Source: Paenibacillus sp. OVF10 (GTDB lineage: Bacteria > Bacillota > Bacilli > Paenibacillales > Paenibacillaceae). From it: a stretch of 64,000 nt of DNA. How positions within the stretch are numbered: the first letter of the stretch is position 1; every line of letters starts with the position of its first letter. The stretch spans positions 4,464,001 through 4,528,000 of the forward strand of contig CP094668.1 in the NCBI GenBank assembly GCA_022836915.1, given 5' to 3'. A program made the translations under genes and the position numbers. A model generated the notes under the pieces. That model did no database searches, was not told the origin of the DNA, and was given only the letters and a program-made list of their open reading frames with translations. Positions 41,101 through 50,439 of the stretch are shown here, in pieces.

Positions 41101-41195
41101 AGGCCCTTGTTACGATGGGCTTTTATTGAGCTTACCAATGGCATTTGGCTAGGAAAATATCAGGGTGCTTCTTTTACTTCCTTTTGTACAAACAT

Positions 41196-41801
41196 CTATC
41201 TTGTGTTTTTTGGCCAGTATTTTATATGGATCATATGTTCAAGAGTGCTTTTTACCTCAGGCCAGTCGTTATCCGTAATGCTATAAAAAACATTGTCATG
41301 AAATCTACCTTGAGTATCCCGCCTATGCTTCCTAAATATGCCTTCTTTAGTTGCCCCAATCCGTTCTATCGCTCGCTGTGACCTTAAGTTATAGCCGCTG
41401 ATGGAAAATTGCACGCGGACTAGCGCTAATTGTTCGAAGCAATAATTTAACAGTAAAAACTTACATTCCGTATTTACACCTGTACGCCAGTAAGTTGGTG
41501 TTAGCCATGTCCAGCCGATTTCCGCATTTTGATTGATCATATCAATATCTCCGATTCTTGTGGTTCCAATAATTTTTTCCGACATGAGTTCGACGATGAC
41601 GAAAGGGAGTTGGGTGCCATGAAGCTGGTTTTGTATGGCTTGTTCGATTAAATGCTTAATATCATCATATGTTGCATTTTTTCTCCAAGTAAATTCCCAT
41701 ATGTTTGGATTCATCAGTGTTTCAAGTAAATCTTCTTTATGTTTAGATTCTAGGGGTAAGAGTTTTATTGTCTTGCCTCTTAAAGTAACATTTTGATTCA
41801 T
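41196..41801 (-). CDS. RimJ/RimL-type GNAT N-acetyltransferase
   Basis: 201 residues. Family features: start NVTLRGKTIKLLPLESKHKE, EKIIGTTRIGDIDMINQNAE, GWTWLTPTYWRTGVNTECKF, then LVRVQFSISGYNLRSQRAIE RIGA with the GNAT motif B. I chose ATG 41801, which has GGAGGTG 9-10 bases upstream. Acts on an amine of a protein or small molecule; target unknown. Confidence 0.9.
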   Translation of the reverse strand: MNQNVTLRGKTIKLLPLESKHKEDLLETLMNPNIWEFTWRKNATYDDIKHLIEQAIQNQLHGTQLPFVIVELMSEKIIGTTRIGDIDMINQNAEIGWTWLTPTYWRTGVNTECKFLLLNYCFEQLALVRVQFSISGYNLRSQRAIERIGATKEGIFRKHRRDTQGRFHDNVFYSITDNDWPEVKSTLEHMIHIKYWPKNTR

Positions 41802-41943
41802 GTCATTTACACCTCCGATTCCATTGTGATTCATTATCTTAACGTGGTGGGATTAGTATATATTGATTGGTATCGACGTTGAATGCATTAACCGTTGAAT
41901 TATTGTACTTTCACGCATCACAAATTCCCTACAGGTGTTCTAT

Positions 41944-41975
41944 TAAGTTCAACTAACGAGCAGGAAGTTTAGTGA
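41944..41975 (+). repeat. TTAAGCTAAC hairpin family, degenerate solitary copy
   Basis: Reads CAACTAACGAGCAGGAAGTTT. Plus orientation. Confidence 0.45.
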
Positions 41976-42054
41976 AGGTGGAGGATAAATTCAGATAGAA
42001 TTCAATAACAAAACCAAGGTAACTTAATAAATTTTAGTTATAAAGGGAAGATCA

Positions 42055-42480
42055 ATGTTGAAACGAATGCCTTTTGAATGTCCAACGGAGCATTATGACG
42101 AACGAATTTATAAAATTGACGAACAAATTTGTGAAATGTTAAAACTTCGGAAGCAACTTTCAAATAACAATCCTGGTTTCCCGACATTTGAATATATCTC
42201 TAAATGGGCTGAAACTTTTGAACTTTACGAGGGTTTTCTGAAACTCGTTTTTGGAACATTGAGAAGTGAAGAGCATTATAAACCAATGGTTGGTCCATCG
42301 GACTTTAGAAAACATGTACCCATACTAATGTCAGTCGAAGAAGGGAACTTCTTCTATACTTTAAATTCAATAAGGCAATATAGTAATGCAAGTGTAGTGA
42401 CTTTTAATATTGATTGGGATGAGGCTGAGGTACCCTCAATTCAAAATGGTCTACACCATTTTGAATTGCAAATTGGATAA
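42055..42480 (+). CDS. Hypothetical protein, probably cut short
   Basis: 141 residues as read, starting MLKRMPFECPTEHYDERIYK with AGGGAAG upstream; the first third is a chorismate-mutase-like or coiled helix (KIDEQICEMLKLRKQLSNNN). After the TAA the DNA at 42492-42656 continues in another frame as PNGKGGGHSGHAFTNYVISP and ELTFIEYFKPFSDKKTGTKI to a stop at VFRLE, which looks like the lost C-terminal part. A single base change does not repair it (both a TAA and a TGA intervene), so this one may be truly broken. Family not recognised. Confidence 0.6.
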   Translation: MLKRMPFECPTEHYDERIYKIDEQICEMLKLRKQLSNNNPGFPTFEYISKWAETFELYEGFLKLVFGTLRSEEHYKPMVGPSDFRKHVPILMSVEEGNFFYTLNSIRQYSNASVVTFNIDWDEAEVPSIQNGLHHFELQIG

Positions 42481-42720
42481 GAATATGATTGCCGAATGGT
42501 AAAGGTGGTGGACATTCAGGTCATGCTTTTACTAATTATGTAATATCTCCGCCATTACCAGATAAGACATCAGGACTTGAATTAACGTTCATAGAATATT
42601 TTAAGCCATTCAGTGACAAGAAGACGGGAACAAAGATTGTCTTTAGGCTGGAATAGCTTCAACGAGCATCGATTAGTCTAACGTAGAAATGTTAGCTTAA
42701 AGCATCCTCGTGATAAACTG

Positions 42721-42795
42721 CGGTTTACAACTAGTGGATGATAATAGGGATCGTTGCAGAAATGCTGGCGATCCTTTGTATATACCTTTAGGGAC
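42721..42795 (+). repeat. Third repeat family, copy 1 (CGGTTTACAACTA terminator repeat)
   Basis: About 75 bp, matching 51931-52006 at most positions: CGGTTTACAACTA, then a hairpin around GGATCGTTGCAGAAATGCTG with GCGATCC, then TTTGTATATACCTTTA. Confidence 0.7.
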
Positions 42796-42834
42796 GGTAG
42801 AGAACGAAGAAATTATATTAGAGTGATGATGCCT

Positions 42835-42863
42835 CATTAAGCCAACGGGCAGGTTGGTTCAAT
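42835..42863 (+). repeat. TTAAGCTAAC hairpin family, solitary copy
   Basis: ATTAAGCCAACGGGCAGGTT with GGTTCAAT; the two arms carry matching changes (GCCAAC/GTTGGT), which keeps the stem. Confidence 0.6.
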
Positions 42864-42959
42864 CATGCCGGCAGTATCTTTTAGAAATTCACAAAGGCAG
42901 GAAAGTGTAGGAATTGTGTGGAATAAATATACAACTTTATCTTATTGGGAGGTTGTAAA

Positions 42960-43448
42960 ATGACGTTCCCGACACATATTGTATCTGCAGGCGGAATTGT
43001 AGAAGATGGAACTGGAAATATCCTTTTAGTAAAAGCTCATGACGATGGTTGGGTGTATCCTGGTGGGATAACTGAAGTAGGAGAAAACCTGATTGATGGT
43101 GTCATTCGTGAAATCAAAGAGGAAAGTGGAATAGATGCCACGGTTAGTTATTTGATTAGTATTGTTTCGAATACAGCGATCCATAAGTGGTATGACGGTG
43201 TGACTGATGTCCCTACGAAGGTCATGTTTGATTTCGTGTGTAAAGCTGTGGGTGGAGAGTTAGCTACTTCTAATGAAACGAGCGAATGTAGGTGGGTACC
43301 AAAGGAAGATGTTCTGGATTTGATTACTTTACCTGGAATCCGCATGCGTTATGAAGCTTATTTGAACTTTAACGGATCTGTGAATTATATGGAGTATGTA
43401 ACTGCGTCAACGACAGAATTTGATGTCAAGCTTCAAAGAAGTGTTTAG
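42960..43448 (+). CDS. NUDIX hydrolase
   Basis: 162 residues with a perfect Nudix box at about residues 38-60: GGITEVGENLIDGVIREIKE followed by ESGI, fitting G-x5-E-x7-REUxEExGU. It hydrolyses a nucleoside diphosphate linked to another group; the substrate is unknown. ATG 42960 has GGGAGG upstream. Followed by a long terminator-bearing repeat. Confidence 0.93.
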   Translation: MTFPTHIVSAGGIVEDGTGNILLVKAHDDGWVYPGGITEVGENLIDGVIREIKEESGIDATVSYLISIVSNTAIHKWYDGVTDVPTKVMFDFVCKAVGGELATSNETSECRWVPKEDVLDLITLPGIRMRYEAYLNFNGSVNYMEYVTASTTEFDVKLQRSV

Positions 43449-43468
43449 TTGTACTAGGGTATAGTGTA

Positions 43469-43562
43469 TTAAGCAAACGGGGAACGATAGCTCAATAAAA
43501 ACAAGGAAGCAGCTGACCATGTGATCGGCTGCTTTTGTTCAACTAACGGCAGGTTAGTTGAA
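43469..43562 (+). repeat. TTAAGCTAAC hairpin family, long copy with terminator
   Basis: ATTAAGCAAACGGGGAACGA, terminator stem GCAGCTGACCA/TGATCGGCTGC with TTTTG, then ACTAACGGCAGGTTAGTT. It is followed 15 bases later by a full GGACAAGAAC repeat. Confidence 0.75.
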
Positions 43563-43576
43563 TGAAATTAACTTAT

Positions 43577-43733
43577 GTCGAGGGACAAGAACATGGTCCC
43601 ATTGAAGTCGCTATTTTAGCGGCTTTTTTATTTTATCGGTACAAGTTCTTATCCCGAGGCAAGGACAAGAACTTGTACCGATTGCCGGAATGGACAAGAA
43701 CATAGTCCGATTACCGATTAGGTAAATATCTAA
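43577..43733 (+). repeat. GGACAAGAAC repeat, full copy
   Basis: 157 bp. Order of parts: GTCGAGGGACAAGAACATGG then TCCC (small hairpin); terminator GTCGCTATTTTAGCGGC with T6; palindrome 43637-43680 with 17-bp arms; GCCGGAATGGACAAGAACAT then AGTCC (small hairpin); end GATTAG...ATCTAA. Confidence 0.92.
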
Positions 43734-43752
43734 CTAAAGTTTACAGCTATTT

Positions 43753-43782
43753 CATTAAGCTAACGGGCAGGTTAGCTTAATA
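43753..43782 (+). repeat. TTAAGCTAAC hairpin family, perfect solitary copy
   Basis: Perfect 10-bp arms TTAAGCTAAC and GTTAGCTTAA with loop GGGCAG. Best example of the hairpin consensus. 20 bases after a full GGACAAGAAC repeat. Confidence 0.85.
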
Positions 43783-43967
43783 GGAACGTCCTGGGTGTGT
43801 GAGCTGCACCGTTGGGCACTATGTATGAAGCTGCGCGGATCTCGTCCGGATTGAAGAGAGCAGCGGCGTGCCGGTCGCCTGGGCTTCAGCTGTTCTGTGA
43901 AAATAAATTGTTAGACTGAAAAATAAAGTATTAGACCGTGAAAATAAAGTTGTAGACTGGCAGCCGG

Positions 43968-43995
43968 CATTAGCCAACGGGCAGGATAACGGAAC
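43968..43995 (+). repeat. TTAAGCTAAC hairpin family, degenerate copy
   Basis: CATTAGCCAACGGGCAGGAT followed by AACGGA. Plus orientation. The stretch 43783-44164 holds no gene I can support. Confidence 0.45.
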
Positions 43996-44164
43996 CAATA
44001 GATGGACTTATTGTTCTCATATGATACAATATGTCCCAGAAATATCTTCGTGGGTTAATGAAATGCGCAGATGAACTAATAAGAGACCAGCACAAAAAAG
44101 TGGTAGTTTTATGGATATGCAATAGTCGCCGAATGGAACTTGGTATTAAAAGGAGGCAGGACAC

Positions 44165-44842
44165 ATGCTAGAAGAACAGGAAATATTCGCGGGCGAAGGA
44201 TATAACAGGTCGTACGCAATTGCTACGGATATGCCGATTTTGAATCTTAGGGGTAGCATACCGCGTGAAGGTAACGGCCAACTACCGTTTCCGTGGGTGA
44301 CAACGGGCATCAGGATTGATAAAGAACATATGTTGGAAACCGTTATGAAGCAAAAGACACTCGAGTATTTGTTTAATATGCAATTCAGTAAGGAGGAGAT
44401 GACCGACCGCAATTTGGTTGTAGGCTGTTATGAATACAGGAATCCGAATGACAAGGAACAAATATTGCTATATGCGCTGGTTTCGTTGAAGGAATTTCTC
44501 GCGAGATACGGCGATGAACGGGCATCGGAGATTCTGATGCGAGTTGGCTGCACATACGAGAAGATTATGGAGGAATGCGATGAAGCCATTGAAGAACACT
44601 TTGCAGTGTTGCGCCGGTCACTTCATTTAAAGAATTTGAGAGACGAATATGATGTCGTTTACGAGTGGAGTGAAGAGGAAGGGGTAAAGACGTACATAAT
44701 CAGATACACCAAATCGAGTTATACCAAGATTAAAGCTAAATCATTCGAAGAGTTGACCAAACTCTATGATGAGCAACGGAAGAAGGATGCAAAGAAGACG
44801 TTCGCGATTCTGGAACCGTTAGAAGCATTTATGCAAGCTTAA
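44165..44842 (+). CDS. Hypothetical cytoplasmic protein
   Basis: 225 residues with AAAAGGAGG upstream and its own terminator, so a real gene. It is acidic and helical in the second half (RVGCTYEKIMEECDEAIEEH, KAKSFEELTKLYDEQRKKDA). No signal peptide, membrane segment or known catalytic motif. I do not recognise the family. Confidence 0.75.
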   Translation: MLEEQEIFAGEGYNRSYAIATDMPILNLRGSIPREGNGQLPFPWVTTGIRIDKEHMLETVMKQKTLEYLFNMQFSKEEMTDRNLVVGCYEYRNPNDKEQILLYALVSLKEFLARYGDERASEILMRVGCTYEKIMEECDEAIEEHFAVLRRSLHLKNLRDEYDVVYEWSEEEGVKTYIIRYTKSSYTKIKAKSFEELTKLYDEQRKKDAKKTFAILEPLEAFMQA

Positions 44843-44845
44843 GAA

Positions 44846-44868
44846 AACCGCCCCTTTACGGGGCGGTT
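44846..44868 (+). terminator. Terminator of the hypothetical gene
   Basis: Stem AACCGCCCC / GGGGCGGTT with loop TTTAC, four bases after the stop codon. Confidence 0.75.
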
Positions 44869-44884
44869 ATTCAACATTTCATCG

Positions 44885-45084
44885 AAAGAAGATTCGAGGA
44901 ATATCCAGCGATAGAGAGGATTCTCGATAGTCGCATCGGAAATTGCTGACCCGTACGCCAGATATGGTCGAATGGGGACTGATGGAAGACGTTGATCCAG
45001 CCGATTATTTCGGCAAAACCATAGAGGTAGAACGATTTAAGGCGATTAGAAGCCTAGCGATTCAGGGAGAAATTCTGAACTGAT
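44885..45084 (+). pseudogene. Short coding remnant, family unknown
   Basis: Two frames give RRFEEYPAIERILDSRIG and, after a shift, MVEWGLMEDVDPADYFGKTI and VERFKAIRSLAIQGEILN before a stop. It reads like the tail of a gene but I cannot name it. Confidence 0.35.
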
Positions 45085-45096
45085 TCAGTCATAAAA

Positions 45097-45143
45097 AACT
45101 GCACCTCCAATTGGTAGTTGTGTCTAACAATTGGGGTGCAGTT
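45097..45143. repeat. Long inverted repeat (AACTGCACCTCCAATTG)
   Basis: Arms of 16-17 bp (AACTGCACCTCCAATTG and CAATTGGGGTGCAGTT) around a 13-base loop. It may be a terminator or the remains of insertion-sequence ends. Confidence 0.55.
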
Positions 45144-45230
45144 CATGTCGGGAGTGGTTTTTTTGTTTGTATAATGATGTATTTACTTAGCATTTGAATG
45201 AATTCATCACGGTGAAAGGTGTCACAAGTC

Positions 45231-45264
45231 ATTAAGCTAACGGGAACGATAGCTTAATAAAAAA
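45231..45264 (+). repeat. TTAAGCTAAC hairpin family, copy
   Basis: CATTAAGCTAACGGGAACGA then TAGCTTAATAAAAAAAC. Plus orientation. A degenerate right half runs on towards the GGACAAGAAC repeat at 45347. Confidence 0.65.
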
Positions 45265-45346
45265 ACAAGGAATCAGTTTTTCTGTGGAACCTGTAATTGG
45301 GACCGGATATCAGCTGATAAGTTTTTTATTTTTTGGTAGGGAACTT

Positions 45347-45500
45347 GTCGAGGGACAAGAACATTCCCATTGAAGTCGCTATTTTAGCGGCTTTTAATTT
45401 TATCGGTACAAGTTCGTGTCCCGAGCCGAAGACAAGAACTTGTACCGATTACCGTATTGGACAAGAACCTGTTCCTATTACCGATTAGTCGTGTATCTAA
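45347..45500 (+). repeat. GGACAAGAAC repeat, full copy
   Basis: 154 bp with all parts. Preceded by TTTGGTAGGGAACTT, the same flank as the copy at 55504. Confidence 0.9.
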
Positions 45501-45552
45501 TCGGCATCGTATCGCAAACTACCGAGCAGCAAAAGATATAAGCAAAGATTAG

Positions 45553-45598
45553 TAGCGATTGCTTCCGAGAATGGGGAAGCAATCGCTATGTTTTTTTT
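45553..45598 (+). terminator. Strong terminator upstream of kbl
   Basis: Perfect 14-bp stem TAGCGATTGCTTCC with its complement, then T8. It lies upstream of the kbl promoter candidate, so it belongs to whatever is transcribed before kbl. Confidence 0.85.
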
Positions 45599-45651
45599 GC
45601 GGATATTTTTTTGTCCGCCACATGTGTACAGAAAACAAAAATGATGATACA

Positions 45652-45679
45652 TTGAAATTAGTTTATTTCCTTTTATAAC
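45652..45679 (+). promoter_or_regulatory. Promoter candidate for kbl-tdh (TTGAAA-16-TATAAC)
   Basis: Good -35 and -10 boxes with a 16-base spacer, about 65 bases before the kbl start codon. Confidence 0.6.
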
Positions 45680-45744
45680 AGGGTTTTTTTGAAGAATACT
45701 ATGTCTCCTGTACGAGGACATACGTATATCGAGGAGGGAATGTA

Positions 45745-46934
45745 ATGTCAAGTCAAGCATTGGACCAATTTTTAAGTTCGAACATCGAAGATCTAAAGAC
45801 TAAAGGTCTATATAACATCATCGATACGCTGCAGGGTGCAAATGGTCCTGTTATTCGTATCGACGGAAAGTCCCTAATCAATTTGTCTTCCAATAACTAT
45901 TTGGGACTGGCAACTGATTACCGCCTGATTGATGCTTCAGTTAAGGCGTCGCAGACATACGGGGCAGGCGCAGGGGCTGTGAGAACAATTAATGGTACGA
46001 TGGATCTTCATATTGAGCTTGAAGAAAAACTGGCCCGTTTCAAAAAACGGAAGCCGTTATCGTGTATCAATCGGGATTTAACTGCAATATGGCTGCTATA
46101 TCCGCGGTAATGGACCAGCATGATGCGATTTTATCAGATGAGCTGAACCACGCTTCGATTATTGATGGCTGCCGCCTGTCGAGAGCCAAGGTGATTCGCT
46201 TTAAGCATTCGGATATGAATGATTTAAGACAGCAGGCGAAAGATGCCAAGGAATCCGGTCAGTACCATAAAATTATGGTCATCACCGACGGGGTTTTCTC
46301 CATGGATGGTGATATAGCAAAGCTGCCTGAAATCGTGAAAATAGCAGAAGAATTCGATCTGATTACTTATGTGGATGATGCCCACGGTTCGGGCGTTCTC
46401 GGAGCAGGTGCGGGAACCGTGAAGCATTTTGGATTGTCCGACCGCATTGACTTTCAAATTGGTACTCTTTCCAAGGCGATTGGCGTTGTCGGCGGTTATG
46501 TGGCGGGTAAAAAACAACTGATCGAATGGTTGAAGCTGAGAAGCCGTCCGTTTCTGTTCTCGACATCGCTACCTCCGGCTGCAATCGCTTCTTGCAGCGC
46601 TTCTGTCGACATTTTGATGAATGACAAAGAGCTGATCGAGAAGCTGTGGGAGAACGGCAATGATTTGAAAAATGGCTTGAGCCGGCTTGGATATGATGTA
46701 GGCCAAAGCGAAACGCCGATCACACCTTGTATCATTGGCGATGAAGTAACCACCCAACAGTTCAGCAAACGCCTTTATGAAGAAGGCGTTTACGCCAAGG
46801 CAATCCTGTTTCCGACGGTTCCGAAAGGAACCGGAAGAATACGCAACATGCCGACAGCTGCCCATACCAAGGAGATGCTCGACCAGGTGATCTCCGTTTA
46901 TGAGAAAGTTGGCAAGGAAATGAATCTGATTTAG
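45745..46934 (+). CDS. kbl: Glycine C-acetyltransferase, 2-amino-3-ketobutyrate CoA ligase (frameshift as sequenced)
   Basis: About 396 residues after repair, the normal KBL length. It converts 2-amino-3-oxobutanoate and CoA to glycine and acetyl-CoA with pyridoxal phosphate. Signatures: INLSSNNYLGLATDYRLIDA, YGAGAGAVRTINGTMDLHIE, VVDDAHGSGV-type motif seen as YVDDAHGSGVLGAG, and the PLP lysine in QIGTLSKAIGVVGGYVAG. The frame breaks in A6 at 46042-46047; one added A gives RFKKTEAVIVYQSGFN. GAGGAGGG precedes the ATG. First gene of an operon with tdh: threonine is oxidised by Tdh and cleaved by Kbl. Confidence 0.95.
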
Positions 46935-46971
46935 CTGCATTCGCGGGAGTACATTTCGGGAGGAATGTCTT

Positions 46972-47931
46972 ATGTACAAGATTTTGGTGACCGGAGCACT
47001 GGGCCAAATCGGTTCTGAGTTAGTTGTTAAATTACGTGAAATTTATGGTGCGGATCACGTCGTTGCTACGGATCTCAGGTCATCAGCCCACGAAATTACC
47101 CGATCCGGGCCATTCGAGCTGCTGGACGTGACGAATGATAAGGCGATGTTCGAAATCGCCAAGCGGTACGAAGTTGATACCGTCATCCATTTGGCTGCGC
47201 TGCTGTCGGCTACCGCAGAGGAGAAACCGCTGCTTGCCTGGAATTTGAATATGGGCGGATTGATGAATGCACTTGAAATATCCAGGGAGCTCGGCTGCCA
47301 ATTTTTCACTCCAAGCTCCATTGGATCTTTTGGTCCTTTGACTCCGAAAGACAATACCCCTCAGGATACGATCCAGAGGCCCAATACGATGTACGGCGTG
47401 AACAAAGTGTCCGGCGAACTGCTTTGTGATTATTATTTTCACAAATATGGCCTGGATACTAGGGGGCTGCGATTCCCGGGTTTGATATCTTATATGACGC
47501 CTCCCGGCGGAGGAACGACGGATTACGCCGTGGAAATTTATTACGCAGCCGTGACGACTGGCCGGTATACATCTTATATCGCCAAGGACTCAAACATGGA
47601 CATGATGTATATGCCGGATGCCCTGAACGCTATCATCGATTTGATGGAAGCGGATTCTTCCCGGTTGATGCACCGAAATTCATTTAATGTCACCGCAATG
47701 AGCGTGGATCCGGAGGCGATCGCTGCAGCGATTCGGGATGAGCTTCCCGGCTTTATCCTCGATTATGACATTGATCCGAAGAGACAGGCGATTGCCGATA
47801 GCTGGCCGCATTCCATTGATGCGACAGCAGCGAAAACAGAATGGGGATTTCATGCTCGCTACGACCTGAAGGCCATGACGAAGGATATGCTTTCACAGCT
47901 GAGCGAGAGACAAATGCTTCGCAAGGCTTAA
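46972..47931 (+). CDS. tdh: L-threonine 3-dehydrogenase, short-chain (SDR/epimerase-like) type
   Basis: 319 residues, intact. NAD-binding motif VTGALGQIGSELVVKLRE at the N-terminus; catalytic Tyr and Lys in NTMYGVNKVSGELLCDYY; the stretch YGLDTRGLRFPGLISYMTPP GGGTTDYAVE is diagnostic of SDR-type threonine dehydrogenase rather than UDP-sugar epimerases. It oxidises L-threonine to 2-amino-3-oxobutanoate, the substrate of Kbl encoded 38 bases upstream. GGGAGGAATG precedes the start. A strong terminator closes the operon. Confidence 0.93.
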   Translation: MYKILVTGALGQIGSELVVKLREIYGADHVVATDLRSSAHEITRSGPFELLDVTNDKAMFEIAKRYEVDTVIHLAALLSATAEEKPLLAWNLNMGGLMNALEISRELGCQFFTPSSIGSFGPLTPKDNTPQDTIQRPNTMYGVNKVSGELLCDYYFHKYGLDTRGLRFPGLISYMTPPGGGTTDYAVEIYYAAVTTGRYTSYIAKDSNMDMMYMPDALNAIIDLMEADSSRLMHRNSFNVTAMSVDPEAIAAAIRDELPGFILDYDIDPKRQAIADSWPHSIDATAAKTEWGFHARYDLKAMTKDMLSQLSERQMLRKA

Positions 47932-47968
47932 AGTTATTATGAATTCGATCGAAGAGTGACATCGCTAG

Positions 47969-48004
47969 AAAAAGCAATTCGGATTAAATCCGAATTGCTT
48001 TTTT
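47969..48004 (+). terminator. Terminator of kbl-tdh
   Basis: Perfect 16-bp stem AAAAAGCAATTCGGAT with its complement, TAA loop, ending in T6. Confidence 0.92.
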
Positions 48005-48050
48005 ACTGCAAGAAAGGGAAATTATAAAAGAGAGCGGCAGCAATGGTGGT

Positions 48051-48178
48051 GTCGAGGGACAAGAACATTGTCCCATTGAAGTCGCTATTATAGCGGCTTC
48101 TTTGTTTTATCGGTACAAGTTCTTGTCCCAAGCTAAGGACAAGAACATAGTCCGATTGCCGATTAGGCGTATATCTAA
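48051..48178 (+). repeat. GGACAAGAAC repeat, internal-deletion copy
   Basis: 128 bp. The part between the third and fourth GGACAAGAAC cores is missing, exactly as expected from recombination between those two direct copies, so the palindrome is now only half complete. Confidence 0.88.
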
Positions 48179-48288
48179 TCGTTATTTTGCCGTTATTCAC
48201 CCACAAGCAGTTGCGCTGATGCTCAGAGGCAGTAAACCTGATGAGGCAAAAATGATACTCAGTTGAAGCATATGTGAAAAATCATTGT

Positions 48289-48346
48289 AACACACTTAAG
48301 CTTATAGGATTTTTCGAACAGGATGATACGGAGTTTTAAGTGTGTT
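48289..48346. repeat. Spaced 11-bp inverted repeat AACACACTTAA
   Basis: Perfect arms AACACACTTAA / TTAAGTGTGTT, 36 bases apart, between the repeat and the aldo/keto reductase terminator. Meaning unknown. Confidence 0.5.
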
Positions 48347-48350
48347 GATA

Positions 48351-48396
48351 AAAAAACAGCTAACTATGACTATGTCCTTAGTTAGCTGTTTTTTTA
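48351..48396 (-). terminator. Terminator of the aldo/keto reductase gene
   Basis: Stem AAAAAACAGCTAAC with its complement followed by T-run on either strand; 26 bases past the stop codon on the minus strand. Confidence 0.8.
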
Positions 48397-48421
48397 TTCA
48401 TCTTTTAATTTTCTATAAAAG

Positions 48422-49420
48422 TTATGAATCTCTTGTGAAATTCTCCATCATTCCAGCTGGATACCGGCTACCGGCTGATCCGTGTGGAAGGATCTCTTTG
48501 ATACGTTGAAGATCAGCTTCTGTAAGATTAACGTTAGCAGCAGCAACGTTTTGCTCAACTCGCTTAGCACTTCGTGTACCCGGGATCGGAACGATATCTT
48601 CTCCCTGGGCGAGAAGCCAAGCCAGTGCCAATTCGGCTACAGAAATACCTTTGTTAGAAGCCACTTCATTAAGTTGTTCCGTTGCTCGTAGATTATAGAT
48701 ATAGTTTTCGCCTTGCCAACGCTCGTCGTGACGACGCATATCGTCTTCGGCATACTCTTGAGCCGGTTTAACGGCACCTGTTAGGAACCCTCTGCCTAAA
48801 GGAGAGTAAGGCACTAAACCTATACCCAGTTCATTCAAAGTCATGCGTATATCGTTGTCCTCAATCTCACGCTCGAATACGGAGTATTCAGTCTGAAGCA
48901 TAGATACCGGGGTAACCGCATGAGCTTTACGAATAGTTTTTGAACCCGTGTTACTCAAACCGAAATATTTAACTTTGCCTTCTTGAATAAGCTCTCCAAC
49001 GACTCCAGCTACTTCCTCGATAGGGACATCGGGATCTGGGATATGCTGATAGAAAACATCAATGTAATCCGTTTGTAGATAGCGAAGGCTGTTTTCTGCA
49101 ACTTTACGAATATTTTCTGGACGGCTATTAAAACGTGTTCCGAGTGGTTCGGCTGTCATGTCAAATCCAAATTTGGTAGCTAGTACTACCTTTTCACGAA
49201 AATCCTTTACAGCTTTACCCAGTAACTGTTCATTGTGACCAGTACCATATCCATATAACTCTGCCGTATCAAAGAAATTAACTCCAAGCTCATAAGCTCG
49301 ACGAATAGTTGCTATTGCTTCATCTTCATTTGAAGGACCGTATGCCATTGACATCCCCATAGTACCTAATCCAATAGAAGAGACTTTTAAACCTTGTTGA
49401 CCAAGACTTCGAGTTTGCAT
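48422..49420 (-). CDS. Aldo/keto reductase
   Basis: 332 residues, intact. TIM-barrel NADPH-dependent reductase: SSIGLGTMGMSMAYGPSNED, catalytic Asp/Tyr in FFDTAELYGYGTGHNEQLLG, Lys in VVLATKFGFDM, His in DVFYQHIPDPDVPIEEVAG, and cofactor tail IVPIPGTRSAKRVEQNVAAA. Closest to the general stress AKR group (YhdN/IolS-like). Divergent from a TetR gene that likely represses it; a decayed AKR of similar type lies at 24.1 kb. Confidence 0.93.
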   Translation of the reverse strand: MQTRSLGQQGLKVSSIGLGTMGMSMAYGPSNEDEAIATIRRAYELGVNFFDTAELYGYGTGHNEQLLGKAVKDFREKVVLATKFGFDMTAEPLGTRFNSRPENIRKVAENSLRYLQTDYIDVFYQHIPDPDVPIEEVAGVVGELIQEGKVKYFGLSNTGSKTIRKAHAVTPVSMLQTEYSVFEREIEDNDIRMTLNELGIGLVPYSPLGRGFLTGAVKPAQEYAEDDMRRHDERWQGENYIYNLRATEQLNEVASNKGISVAELALAWLLAQGEDIVPIPGTRSAKRVEQNVAAANVNLTEADLQRIKEILPHGSAGSRYPAGMMENFTRDS

Positions 49421-49655
49421 GTTGTTCCTCCTTAAATAATGAAAATTAGATTGTCATCACCTAAATGTTTAAAGCCTAGTTAAAAATCTTAATTCGTTCA
49501 ATATGAATTTTTATCTCTGTTATCCATAGGAACAAAAAACATAATATCATGAGAGGTGAATAAAGTAAACAAAATGAACACAAAGTGTCTATTTAGTATA
49601 GTTTGTTTAAAATGATGATTATGAGATATAATATAAGGGATTAGGGGGCGCTTAG

Positions 49656-50313
49656 ATGGAACGGCAGAATGAAAAACAACATAATATGAGGATAACTCTT
49701 ACTAGCAGATTGTTAACGTACGTTAAAAAAATGGATTTCAAAGTCTAAAAATGGATGAAATCGCAAAAATCATGGATATAAGTAGGGCCACTTTATATAA
49801 ATATTTCTCTACCAAAGAAGATATCATAACCTTTATTGTGGGTCTTTCTATAGAATATATCCACGAAATTATTGAAGATTCTGATGCTGACCAAGTAATT
49901 GTTCAGCGATTTCAGCAAACATTTGAACAAACAATCTTATTAAAAGAGTTCTTCACAGACATTTTCCTAAGGGATCTTGAAAGTAGTTATCCTGAGAACT
50001 ATGAGCGACTAAAAGAATCCATGAAGCAACGAGAATATCAGGAATTGGCTTTTTATGATGAAGGAATAAAAGAGGGCTTTTTTAATAAAATTGATGGTAG
50101 GCTCATCGTTATGCAAGATGAGATGTTAAGAAACATTTTAGATGTAAAGTATTTGGTGGAGAACCATTTGACCGTGTATCAAGTGCTATTTGACTTTTAC
50201 AATCTGAAAAAATTCAGTTGTTTAAACCTGATAAAATTAAAATGATAGATGACAACTTGATGATTCCTAAAATTGAGTATATGGCACAAAAAATCTCAAA
50301 AACCTTATATTAA
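49656..50313 (+). CDS. TetR family transcriptional regulator (two frameshifts as sequenced)
   Basis: About 219 residues after repair. HTH: KMDEIAKIMDISRATLYKYF STKEDI. ATG 49656 is preceded by GGGGG. Breaks: A7 at 49725-49731 (one added A gives LLTYVKKNGFQSLKMDEIAK) and A6 at 50207-50212 (one added A gives NLKKIQLFKPDKIKMIDDNL and the stop at 50313). Divergent from the aldo/keto reductase; the region between contains AAACAAA and TTTGTTT arms around ACACAAAGTGT (49567-49607), a possible shared operator. Confidence 0.83.
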
Positions 50314-50439
50314 ACTTAGCAATTTAGAATAATTTGAGCTTCATATGATGGATTTTCAATGATACATTAGAAGCATAAAAGGCGCGAATGAAACGCACGG
50401 CTGCACAATGTGGCACATGAGCGGGGCGTTGTTCCCCTG

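Noticed and set aside
45553..45745. Terminator ahead of kbl read as a riboswitch or T-box
   Set aside because: A good promoter candidate lies downstream of the terminator and the space before it is occupied by a repeat element, leaving no room for an aptamer.
47753..48206. Minus-strand frames over the tdh end and the repeat
   Set aside because: Shadow of tdh and of the repeat palindrome; no start signals.
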